This document shows, piece after piece, positions 6,962 through 13,842 of a stretch of 17,436 nt of DNA. Below the pieces are notes generated by a model. The model had not been told where the DNA came from. It was given only the letters and a program-made list of their open reading frames with translations, and did no database searches. Source of the DNA: JBOHCT01 sp050699055 (GTDB lineage Bacteria; Actinomycetota; Actinomycetes; Streptosporangiales; JBOHCT01); assembly GCA_050699055.1 (NCBI GenBank), contig JBOHCT010000082.1, positions 1-17,436 of the forward strand. Reading direction: 5' to 3'. The position numbers and the translations under genes are program-made. Each line of letters starts with the position of its first letter. Position 1 is the stretch's first letter.

Positions 6962-7417
6962 CTAGGACGAGAGGTTGATCACTGTGACGTGCTGGTCGAA
7001 CCGTGCGAAGTCGTCCACGTTCATCGTGACGATCGCGTCGACGCCGTGGACGAGCATCGTTGCCACGACGTTCGCGTCGTGGATCTGCTTGCCGCCACAG
7101 GCGGTCTCCTTGACCAACTCCAGTAGGCGATCGCTAACCTTAGCGTTCTCGGCAAGGAGACGGGTTCGCTCGCGGATGGCTCGGACGTTGGTCACCGCGT
7201 CGGACCGCGATAGACCGAGTCCGTTGTGGTCCGCTGGGCGAGTGGCTACCGCGAGGTACTCCCGCAGGATTTGTCCGCTGGCATATAGCGTTGCGCCTTC
7301 GCCCGGCCAGTGGTCGAGCATCGCCAGAGCTTCGCCATGTTCCGCCCGACCTTCGTCGGTCGCCGCCAGGAGCACGTTGGTGTCGAGGATCACCCGGTCA
7401 GCGACCCTGGTCGCCAT
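6962..7417 (-). CDS. vapC: PIN-domain toxin (VapC/FitB type)
   Basis: 151 aa, typical PIN toxin length. The acidic metal-binding residues of the nuclease site are present: Asp12 in ILDTNVLLAA, Glu53 in GQILREYLAVATRP, Asp114 in KQIHDANVVATML, and Asp135/Asp136 in IVTMNVDDFARF. It should be an Mg-dependent RNase whose target is probably tRNA or rRNA by analogy with the family. ATG 7417 is chosen because AGGAG lies just upstream and the protein then starts at the PIN fold. It overlaps the antitoxin gene by 20 bases, the usual antitoxin-first arrangement. Its stop is 40 bp from the convergent chimeric gene. Confidence 0.9.
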   Translation of the reverse strand: MATRVADRVILDTNVLLAATDEGRAEHGEALAMLDHWPGEGATLYASGQILREYLAVATRPADHNGLGLSRSDAVTNVRAIRERTRLLAENAKVSDRLLELVKETACGGKQIHDANVVATMLVHGVDAIVTMNVDDFARFDQHVTVINLSS

Positions 7418-7628
7418 AGATCTCCTCTCGACGCCACGTTGACGAGGAGGACGTCCTCGTGGTTGTGAGGCGGATCGGCGGCTGGGGCTCGCCTGGCAAG
7501 GGCTCTGCCGCAGCTGCCTCCAGGATCTGCAGGGCCTCCTGCTGCATTGAGCGGCCGTGTCGTTTGGCTCGTTCGCGTAGTGTCGCGAACACCGACTCTG
7601 GCACGTTCCGAATATGAAGCGCACTCAT
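7398..7628 (-). CDS. vapB: Ribbon-helix-helix antitoxin (VapB/FitA type)
   Basis: 76 aa. The N-terminus MSALHIRNVPESVFATLRER then AKRHGRSMQQEALQILEAAA is a FitA-like ribbon-helix-helix DNA-binding domain (beta strand LHIRNV, helices VFATLRERAKRHG and SMQQEALQILEAA). The remaining approximately 35 residues are proline- and serine-rich and would wrap the toxin. It overlaps the PIN toxin gene by 20 bases. The ATG at 7628 sits six bases after a TAACAT hexamer (minus strand 7640-7635), so the transcript may be leaderless, and a 14-bp palindrome just upstream is the likely autoregulatory operator. Confidence 0.88.
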   Translation of the reverse strand: MSALHIRNVPESVFATLRERAKRHGRSMQQEALQILEAAAAEPLPGEPQPPIRLTTTRTSSSSTWRREEIYGDQGR

Positions 7629-7638
7629 ATGGCTATGT

Positions 7639-7652
7639 TAGCGCTAGCGCTA
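7639..7652. promoter_or_regulatory. Perfect palindrome, probable VapBC operator
   Basis: TAGCGCTAGCGCTA is a perfect 14-bp palindrome located 11 bp upstream of the antitoxin ATG and touching its probable -10 hexamer. Antitoxin ribbon-helix-helix dimers bind such sites for autoregulation. The internal GCTAGC units also repeat directly. Confidence 0.6.
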
Positions 7653-7732
7653 GCAGATCGGGCACCGAGTGTTCGAGGCACATCGTCCCGGACGTCACCG
7701 CTATCCGGCGCTCAGCGAAGCCTGCACGAATA

Positions 7733-7762
7733 TTGACGACCGTCAGCGCCGCCGCCTACTGT
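7733..7762 (+). promoter_or_regulatory. Promoter for the amidase gene
   Basis: TTGACG at 7733-7738, an 18-bp spacer and TACTGT at 7757-7762 form a good vegetative-type actinomycete promoter 78 bp upstream of the amidase start. Nothing else is visible in the vapB-amidase gap. Confidence 0.5.
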
Positions 7763-7839
7763 CATCCGGACGGTCCACCCGAGGTTGAGAAAGCATGAGG
7801 GAGACCCGGGGACGGTCGGCGCGCGGGAGGAGAAGACGC

Positions 7840-9213
7840 ATGGCAGAGGTGTGGGAGCTCAGTGCCACCGAGATGGTCGAGGCGGTGCGCAGCGGCGAGA
7901 CCTCGCGCCAAGAGCTGGTGCGCGCGCACGGGGAGCGCGCCGAGACGATCAACCCCGCGGTGCACGCCATCGTGGAGCCCACGCACGAGCGGGCCCTGCA
8001 CACGGCCGAGGCAGCCGATCGCGAGCGCGGCCGGGAGACGCTTCCGCTCGACGGCGTGCCGATCACCGTCAAGGGCCACCTGGACTACGAGGGGACGACG
8101 GTCTCCCAGGGGGTACCCGGCACCGAGCACGTGTCCCCGGCGAGTACCCCCGCCGTACGCCGCCTCGTCGAGGCCGGCGCGCTCGTCGTCGGCAAAACGA
8201 ACCTCCCCGACCTCACCATCCGCTGGAACACCGTCAGCAGCCTCCACGGCACCACCCGCAACCCGCGCGACCTCGATGCGAGCGCGGGGGGCTCCTCCGG
8301 CGGAGACGCCGCGGCCGTCGCCTCCGGCGTGTCCGCGGTCGGCGTCGGCAGCGACTACGGCGGCTCGATCCGCGTGCCCGCGTCGTTCTGCGGTGTCCTC
8401 GGGATGCGCGGGACCACCCGACTGGTCCCCGACACACCGATGCTCCCGCCGTTCGACACCCCGCCGACCGCGGACTTCATGAACTCCATCGGACCTATCG
8501 CCCGTACCGTCGAGGACCTCGCCCTCGTCCATGCGACCATGCGGGGACCTGACCTCGACGATCCCGGCTGCCTGGCCCGTCCGGACCTGCCGGCCGACGA
8601 GGGACCCGTCACCGTCGCCTGCATGAGCGACCACACGGGCGCGGTCCTGGAGCCCGCGGTCCGCACCGAGCTACGGCGTACGGCCGCCCTGCTGGAGGAG
8701 TGCGGGTTCACCGTGGTCGAGGCCGGCATCCCCCGCGCCCGCCGTGCCGCCGAGCTGTGGTGCGGCCTGGTCGGCACGGAGCTCCTGCATGTGACGATGC
8801 CGCGGTGGCGCGACCGGATCGGCGACAGCAACCGTCAGCACATCGAGGAGATGTTCGGGCTGTACGACCTCGGCGACCGGGTCTCGCCGTATGTCGACGC
8901 GTGGGTCGAACGCCGCGCGGTTGTACGCGAGACCGCCGCCTTCATGGAGGAGCATCCCATCGTCCTCACCCCGATCGCGGGCATGCCCACCCCTCGGCTG
9001 GACTTCGACCACTACCTGAGCCGCGAGGCGACCCAGGACCTGTTCGACCACATGCGCAGCATCGGATGGGTCAACCTGCTCGGTCTGCCCAGCGTCGCCC
9101 TGCCGAACGGGGTGCAGCTCGTCGCGCGCCGGTTCCACGACGATCAGGCCCTGTCCGTCGCCGCCGCCGTTCTCGAACGGCTCGGCCCGGTCGGCGTGGC
9201 CCAACCCGCATAG
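7840..9213 (+). CDS. Amidase-signature family amidohydrolase
   Basis: 457 aa, typical length. The Ser-cisSer-Lys triad is complete: Lys78 in PITVKGHLDYEG, cis-Ser152 in SAGGSSGGDAAAVASG and nucleophile Ser176 in GSDYGGSIRVPASFCGVLG, with the family's 24-residue spacing between the two serines. It should hydrolyse a carboxamide, releasing ammonia or an amine in the cytosol; no signal peptide is present. ATG 7840 is used because GGGAGGAG at 7825-7832 precedes it. The stop lies 5 bp from the stop of the convergent methionine-synthase-like gene, so the two transcripts must overlap or share a terminator not visible as a hairpin. Membership of the C1/flavin-oxygenase pathway next door is plausible but unproven. 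Confidence 0.93.
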   Translation: MAEVWELSATEMVEAVRSGETSRQELVRAHGERAETINPAVHAIVEPTHERALHTAEAADRERGRETLPLDGVPITVKGHLDYEGTTVSQGVPGTEHVSPASTPAVRRLVEAGALVVGKTNLPDLTIRWNTVSSLHGTTRNPRDLDASAGGSSGGDAAAVASGVSAVGVGSDYGGSIRVPASFCGVLGMRGTTRLVPDTPMLPPFDTPPTADFMNSIGPIARTVEDLALVHATMRGPDLDDPGCLARPDLPADEGPVTVACMSDHTGAVLEPAVRTELRRTAALLEECGFTVVEAGIPRARRAAELWCGLVGTELLHVTMPRWRDRIGDSNRQHIEEMFGLYDLGDRVSPYVDAWVERRAVVRETAAFMEEHPIVLTPIAGMPTPRLDFDHYLSREATQDLFDHMRSIGWVNLLGLPSVALPNGVQLVARRFHDDQALSVAAAVLERLGPVGVAQPA

Positions 9214-9218
9214 GCGGC

Positions 9219-10331
9219 TCATCCCCAAATGTCCGCGGCGGTCTCGAGCAGCAGTTCGAGCTTGGCCCGCTGCTGATCCCGGGTGAGGGCGTTTCCCTCG
9301 GCGGTGGACGCGAAGCCGCACTGCGGCGAGAGGCAGAGTCGCTCCACGGGCACGAACCTGGCGGCCTCCTCGACCCGCCGCTTCACGTCGTCCTTGGACT
9401 CGAGAGCCGGGGTTTTCGTGGTGATCAGCCCGAGGACCACCATCTTGTCGTCGGGAACGAAGCGCAGCGGCTCGAAGGTCCCGGCCCGCGCGTCGTCGTA
9501 CTCGAGGAAGAAGCCGTCCACCTCGAGCTGGCTGAACAGCGGCTCGGCCACGTAGTCGTATCCGCCCTCGCTGAACCAGGACGACTGGTAGTTGCCGCGG
9601 CAGATGTGGACGGTGACCGTGAGCCCTCTCGGCCTGGCCGCGAGTGCCTGGTTGATGACGGTGACGTTGACCTCGTGCTGGTGCTCGGGGTCCCCGCCCA
9701 TGTCGACCGCCCTCTCCCGCCAGACCGGATCGCCCAGGAAGCCGAAGATGGTGTCGTCGAGCTGGAGGTAGGTGCAGCCCAGGTCGGACAGCCGACGCAC
9801 CTCCTCGGCGTAGGTCTCGGCCACGTCGGCGCGGAACCGCCTCGGGTCGCGATAGACGCCGGGATCGACGTCGGCGAGGAAGTGGACCATGCTCGGCGAC
9901 GGGATCGTCTGCTTCGGCGTCGCGTCCCGCGCGGCGGAGGCGAGAAAGCGAAAGTCGTCACCGAAGATGGTCTCGGTGAGTCCGAGTTTTCCGGTGACCC
10001 TGACCCCGGGCGGCAGGTACTCGATGTCTCGGCCTTCTCGAGTATGGGCGGGCACAATCCTCGACGACAAGCCTTTCACAATGCCGCGGATGCGATAGAT
10101 GAAGTCGAGGTGGAACTCGCGGCGTCGGTACTCGCCGTCCGTGGCCGACTGGAGGCCGATCTCCTCCTGCATCCTGACGGCGTCGCGGATCGCGCGGTCC
10201 TCGGTCTCGCGGAGCTGGGCGGCGGTGATCCGGCCGGCGTGGAGGTCGTCTCTCGCCCGCAGCAGCTCGGGCGGGCGGAGCAGGCTTCCGACGTGGTCGG
10301 CTCGGTACGGCGGGGCGGTACGAGGTGCCAT
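9219..10331 (-). CDS. YxjG/MetE-like zinc-dependent methyltransferase (core methionine synthase family)
   Basis: 370 aa, equivalent to the C-terminal catalytic domain of cobalamin-independent methionine synthase. The start RADHVGSLLRPPELLRAR and SATDGEYRRREFHLDF are characteristic of the YxjG/YxjH branch. The zinc ligands are all present: His242 and Cys244 (TVHICRGN), Glu277 (FFLEYD) and Cys338 (LSPQCGF). YLQLDDT (188-194) lies in the expected substrate pocket. It may methylate homocysteine, or run methyl transfer involving another thiol or folate; epoxyalkane:coenzyme M transferase is a distant member of the same fold and size. ATG 10331 has GGGAGGAG just upstream. It is last in the minus-strand run, 51 bp after the flavin monooxygenase, and shares a transcript with a folate reductase. 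Confidence 0.88.
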   Translation of the reverse strand: MAPRTAPPYRADHVGSLLRPPELLRARDDLHAGRITAAQLRETEDRAIRDAVRMQEEIGLQSATDGEYRRREFHLDFIYRIRGIVKGLSSRIVPAHTREGRDIEYLPPGVRVTGKLGLTETIFGDDFRFLASAARDATPKQTIPSPSMVHFLADVDPGVYRDPRRFRADVAETYAEEVRRLSDLGCTYLQLDDTIFGFLGDPVWRERAVDMGGDPEHQHEVNVTVINQALAARPRGLTVTVHICRGNYQSSWFSEGGYDYVAEPLFSQLEVDGFFLEYDDARAGTFEPLRFVPDDKMVVLGLITTKTPALESKDDVKRRVEEAARFVPVERLCLSPQCGFASTAEGNALTRDQQRAKLELLLETAADIWG

Positions 10332-10382
10332 CGATCTCCTCCCGGGCGGGTCGGTGGGTTCGGCGGCGACCTGGCGCGCCGG

Positions 10383-11645
10383 CTAGAACAGGCCGTCGGG
10401 CAGGCCGAAGTGCACCCTGGCCAGCTCCCCCGCGGTGTTCAGGTACTGCGCGGCGATGTGGCCGTGGTACATGGAGACGTCGCGGTAGTAGCGCTGCAGC
10501 CGCTGGCCCCGCCTGGCCGCCGACGTGCTGGCCGCGCTGAAGACGACCTGAACGGCGCGCAGCGCGAGCTGCCCCGCCTGCTGGACCATCGTGTAGAGGC
10601 GGACGTCGTCCTCCCGGGCGAACGGCTGCCCGGTCTCCGCCCAACGCTGGCAGAGCTCCATGTACACCTCGCCCACGCGGACGACGAGCGCTTCCGCCGA
10701 GTCGGTGAGGGCCAGCGCGTAGCCGTACGGCCGCTGGTAGTCGGGCTGCGTATAGCGGGGCACCTGCGGCGGGAAGGGTGTCTTCTTGGTCGTGATGATC
10801 TGCTCGTACTCCTCCAGCGAGGCGCGGGCCGCCCCGATGAGCGGGACCACGAGACCGGCGTGGTAGACGGCGTAGATCAGGCCCAGGTACATCGGGTTGC
10901 CGTGCAGCTCGCTGCCGGGCGTGGGACCGGTCACCCGCGTCCAGTTCCCCGCAGAGGTGCGCTCCTCCGGCACGTACACGTCGTCGACCCGCACGCTGTT
11001 GGACCCGCTGGAGTTCATCCCCAGGATGGTGCCGTCGCCCCAGTCGTCGAGGACGGTGACCTGCGTCTTGGGGATCACCACCGCCAGGCTGACCGGCCCC
11101 TCCTCCACGCCGTCGCCCGCGACCAGGGCGTTTCCCATGAAGTGGGTGGCGTGGACGACGCCCGAGCAGTAGTCCCAGGTGCCGCTGACCATGTACCCGC
11201 CGTCCACCGGCTGTGCCTTTCCGACCGGCGTCGGACGGTGGGGGCACCGGAAGTCCCCGGTCGGCCCGAAGATGTCCCGCTGGCCCCGCTCGGAGAACCG
11301 GGACCCCACGATCAGGGCGTGGTGTGCTCCCAGCGTCAGGCCCCAACCCGTCCCCGGGTCGCCCGTCGAGACGGCCAACATCGCCTTCCAGAAGGTCGGC
11401 AGGTCGAACTCGTAGCCGCCGAACCTGCGGGGCTGGAGTATGCGGTACAGCCCGGCCTTGACGAACTCACGGTCCACCGCCGCCGTGTGATGACCCAGCC
11501 TCTCGGCCTCATCCTGCTGCTCGCGAACCATCGGGACGAGCGCCTGGGCGCGTGCGATGATCTCCTCGGGCGTCAGGTCGGGCTCGGGGACAGGCACCTC
11601 GGGCTCGCGCCTGTTCGTGCCTTCTGCCATACCTTGTCGGCGCAT
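10383..11645 (-). CDS. Group D flavin-dependent monooxygenase, oxygenase component (acyl-CoA dehydrogenase fold)
   Basis: 420 aa with the acyl-CoA dehydrogenase fold of two-component hydroxylases such as HsaA/HpaB-type and DszC-like enzymes. Landmarks are the helical N-terminus ending LYRILQPRRFGGYEFDLPTF (67-85), WGLTLGAHHA (101-110), and the flavin-facing YMVSGTWDYCSGVVHATHF (151-169) in place of the CoA dehydrogenase signature. The C-terminal helical domain contains RYYRDVSMYHGHIAAQYL. The enzyme would take reduced flavin from a separate reductase and hydroxylate an aromatic, N- or S-containing substrate; no reductase gene is present in the window. ATG 11645 is used because GAGGGG stands 6 bases upstream; a GTG at 11666 would overlap the preceding gene. 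It lies 10 bp after the folate reductase stop, so the two share an operon. Confidence 0.87.
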   Translation of the reverse strand: MRRQGMAEGTNRREPEVPVPEPDLTPEEIIARAQALVPMVREQQDEAERLGHHTAAVDREFVKAGLYRILQPRRFGGYEFDLPTFWKAMLAVSTGDPGTGWGLTLGAHHALIVGSRFSERGQRDIFGPTGDFRCPHRPTPVGKAQPVDGGYMVSGTWDYCSGVVHATHFMGNALVAGDGVEEGPVSLAVVIPKTQVTVLDDWGDGTILGMNSSGSNSVRVDDVYVPEERTSAGNWTRVTGPTPGSELHGNPMYLGLIYAVYHAGLVVPLIGAARASLEEYEQIITTKKTPFPPQVPRYTQPDYQRPYGYALALTDSAEALVVRVGEVYMELCQRWAETGQPFAREDDVRLYTMVQQAGQLALRAVQVVFSAASTSAARRGQRLQRYYRDVSMYHGHIAAQYLNTAGELARVHFGLPDGLF

Positions 11646-11655
11646 CGGCGTCCCC

Positions 11656-12627
11656 TCAATGAGCACACACGTCTCTGTCGGTTTCTGGTCGGTGTGGACC
11701 CGGACGTGGCGGAATGCCGGCGCGAAGGAGCAGATCAGGGATGCCTTGCTCGTAGCCGTTCGCCATCACGTGTACCCCGGCCACGCCCGGGACTCCGGCG
11801 ACCCCCTGGATCAGCTCGACACAGAGCGCGAGCCCCTCCTCCTCCACCCGGGTCTCGGGAACGCCGCGGAGCCTCCGTTCGACATGGCCCGGGATTTCCA
11901 CTCCCGGCATGCTGTCGCGGAGGTGATCGAGCGCCCGCAGCGAGCGGATCGGGCCGACACCGGCGATGACGTGACAGCGCTCGGGGAGTCCCAGGTCCCG
12001 GACGCGTGCCATCCAACGCACGAAGGCGGCGAGGTCGAACACGAACTGGGTCTGGACGAACTCCGCGCCGGCTTCGACCTTGTCTCGGAGACGCTCAGGG
12101 CGAGCGCCGGGGTTGGCCGTAGCGCCGATGAGCCAGGAAGGCGCGGGGCGAAGCTGCCGACCGGACAGCAGCCGGCCCTCGTCGCGCATCGTGCGCGCCG
12201 CGCGCAACAGCTCCACGCTGCGCAGATCGAAGACCGGTTTGGCCCCGGCGTGATCGCCGGAGCGGGGGTCGTCGCCGGTCATCAGCAACACGTTCCGCAC
12301 TCCCAGCGCGGAGCACGAGAGCAGGTCGGACTGCAGCGCGATGCGGTTGCGGTCCCTGCACGTCACCTGCATGATCGGTTCGACGGCCGCCTCGATGGCC
12401 AGCAGGCTTCCCGCCCAGCTCGCCATCCGTACATTGGCGCCCTGGTTATCGGTGATGTTGACCGCGTCCACCCACCCGCGGAGCGCGGCGACCTTCCGGC
12501 GGACGTCATCGGGGTCCGCCCCCCGCGGGGGACCGACCTCGCTGGTGACCGCGAAGGCGCCGGACTCCAGCCGACGCCGCAGCCCGCTCCCGCCCGTGGC
12601 GGGTCCGCGGCCGGCATAATGCTTCAC
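11656..12627 (-). CDS. Methylenetetrahydrofolate reductase-family protein
   Basis: 323 aa TIM-barrel flavoprotein of the MetF family, interconverting 5-methyl- and 5,10-methylene-tetrahydrofolate. Key segments are VTSEVGPPRGAD with catalytic-position Glu30, AVNITDNQGANVRM (55-68), QVTCRDRNRIALQSDLL (87-103), LLMTGDDP (114-121) and KPVFDLRSVELL (130-141). These closely follow the class conserved in many bacteria. GTG 12627 is chosen because GGAGGGAG precedes it at good distance; an upstream ATG at 12696 adds unrelated residues. Placement with a MetE-like enzyme and an oxygenase under a GntR regulator suggests a pathway-dedicated copy that oxidises methyl groups carried on folate, as MetF does in H4folate-dependent O-demethylation. 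That direction is inference. Confidence 0.9.
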   Translation of the reverse strand: MKHYAGRGPATGGSGLRRRLESGAFAVTSEVGPPRGADPDDVRRKVAALRGWVDAVNITDNQGANVRMASWAGSLLAIEAAVEPIMQVTCRDRNRIALQSDLLSCSALGVRNVLLMTGDDPRSGDHAGAKPVFDLRSVELLRAARTMRDEGRLLSGRQLRPAPSWLIGATANPGARPERLRDKVEAGAEFVQTQFVFDLAAFVRWMARVRDLGLPERCHVIAGVGPIRSLRALDHLRDSMPGVEIPGHVERRLRGVPETRVEEEGLALCVELIQGVAGVPGVAGVHVMANGYEQGIPDLLLRAGIPPRPGPHRPETDRDVCAH

Positions 12628-12694
12628 GGTGCGGCTCCCTCCCCAGGCGGGCCGGGACCCAGCCGAAGACGGCGGCCTGGTCCTGCTGGGCGCC

Positions 12695-12722
12695 ATTGTG
12701 CATCAGCGACGCACCCGGGTCA
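12695..12722 (-). promoter_or_regulatory. Weak promoter candidate for the folate/oxygenase operon
   Basis: On the minus strand TGACCC, a 16-bp spacer and CACAAT lie about 70 bp before the folate reductase start, inside the 213-bp gap after the GntR gene. The -10 is poor. No convincing GntR operator or coding sequence was found in this gap. Confidence 0.25.
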
Positions 12723-12840
12723 TGGGGCGACGGGACAATCCTGACGAGCGGCCGTTTGTGCTCATCCACGAGCCGACCCGCGACCGGACCGCGTACGCGC
12801 CCCCTGGCGCCGCGCGAACCGCCCGGCCCAGGGCGTGTCC

Positions 12841-13479
12841 CTAGTCCATCTTCCGCAGGGCCTCGATCACGCTGCGCAGATGACGGCGGGTCGCACGCTC
12901 GGCGGCGTCCGCGTCCTTCGCGCGGATCGCCTCGATGATCTCCTGGTGCTCCCCGAGCGACACGCTCGCCCGCCCCGGCTGCATGGCGAGCCGGAACTGG
13001 TGCCGGACGTTCTGCGCGCGGAGTCGCTCCAGCACACGCTCCGCCGTCGCCTGGGCCCCGATCTCCCGCACCCGGCGGTGCAGCCGCTGGTTGAGCTCCG
13101 AGTACTGCAGCACGTCACCGCCCGCGACGGCGTCCGCCATGGAATCGCCCAGCCGGCGCAGTTCCTTGCTCTCCTCCTCGGTCGCACGCTCGGCGGCCTT
13201 GGCCGCGCAGAGTCCCTCGACGACCATCCGCACCTCGGAGATCTCGATCGCCTCGACGAGCGACACCGCGCGCACCCGGGCGCTTCGATGCTGCTCGCGC
13301 TCCACGAGCCCCTCGTTGGTCAGCTCGACGAGCGCCTCTCGTACATTGGCACGGCTGGCCGAGAACTGGCGGGAGAGGTCGATCTCCACGAGGCGCTGGT
13401 TCGGCGCGAACTCGCCCTGGATGATCGCGTCACGAATGGCGGAGACCACCGTATGACCCCCGGCCGCGGTGCTGTCCAT
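12841..13479 (-). CDS. GntR-family regulator, FadR/FCD subfamily
   Basis: 212 aa. Residues about 10-72 are the GntR winged helix-turn-helix (VVSAIRDAIIQGEFAPNQRL, then FSASRANVREALVELTNEGL). Residues about 78-205 are the all-helical FCD ligand domain. Metal-binding positions of FCD proteins are visible: Asn/His in ELNQRLHRRV, His in LGEHQEIIEAI and His in RRHLRSV, with Asn replacing the more common Asp at the first position. ATG 13479 has GGGAG five bases upstream; a longer start at 13557 lacks support. It heads the minus-strand folate reductase/oxygenase/methyltransferase run and probably represses it until an acidic pathway metabolite binds. Confidence 0.92.
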   Translation of the reverse strand: MDSTAAGGHTVVSAIRDAIIQGEFAPNQRLVEIDLSRQFSASRANVREALVELTNEGLVEREQHRSARVRAVSLVEAIEISEVRMVVEGLCAAKAAERATEEESKELRRLGDSMADAVAGGDVLQYSELNQRLHRRVREIGAQATAERVLERLRAQNVRHQFRLAMQPGRASVSLGEHQEIIEAIRAKDADAAERATRRHLRSVIEALRKMD

Positions 13480-13842
13480 CACGGCTCCCGGCTCCTCACC
13501 TCGCGACACGGTCCCCTCCCCCGACGTACGGCCGATAGCACCCAACACCTGTGGCAAGGCACAACTCCGAGTGGCGGATCACCGACGCTCTCGCCGACGA
13601 TACCGGCCATTTTATGATCGCGGATGCCACGGGACGGCCGGCTCGTCCTCCGTGTCGCGCCGTACAAGCCCCGCAGGCTCGCGAAGCGGGGGACGTCGAC
13701 CGCGCCGCCGCCAGCATCTCCCCCCAGACGGATGAGCTCCCGCGGCAAGGGGAACCCACGAGATCCGCATCACTGGTCGGAAGCGGCAGTATCCTCGGCG
13801 GCCAGACGGCAGAACCGGATCACGACGCGCGTTTATCCGGGC
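13480..13842. other. Intergenic region upstream of the GntR gene
   Basis: 363 bp with no supportable gene. It must hold the GntR promoter (a TAAAAT hexamer occurs on the minus strand near 13610 but has no good -35). It contains direct repeat copy A at 13762-13831, which nearly touches the OmpA-family gene's stop. Short open frames here do not resemble proteins I know. Confidence 0.5.
13762..13831. repeat. Direct repeat copy A, downstream of the OmpA-family gene
   Basis: A 70-bp segment that matches 15715-15784 at 58 of 70 positions by hand alignment, without gaps and in the same orientation. It ends 12 bp before the lipoprotein stop codon. Shared blocks include GAAGCGGCAGTAT, GGCCAGAC and CCGGATCAC. 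Confidence 0.7.

Noticed and set aside
8700..11969. A 1089-codon open frame on the plus strand
   Set aside because: It is antisense to three well-supported minus-strand genes and overlaps the amidase end; the sequence has no family resemblance and is explained by high-GC third-position bias.
12506..12769. Possible small minus-strand gene starting MDEHKRPLVRIVPSP in the GntR-folate reductase gap
   Set aside because: It overlaps the start of the folate reductase gene in another frame, lacks a ribosome site and resembles nothing known.
12695..13575. TTGTGC half-sites near both the folate reductase promoter and the GntR upstream region as a shared GntR operator
   Set aside because: The two sites are on opposite strands, lack a convincing second half-site, and a 6-base match is expected by chance.
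13496..13759. Short frames upstream of the GntR gene
   Set aside because: No start signals, no recognisable family, and overlapping frames on both strands are equally open.
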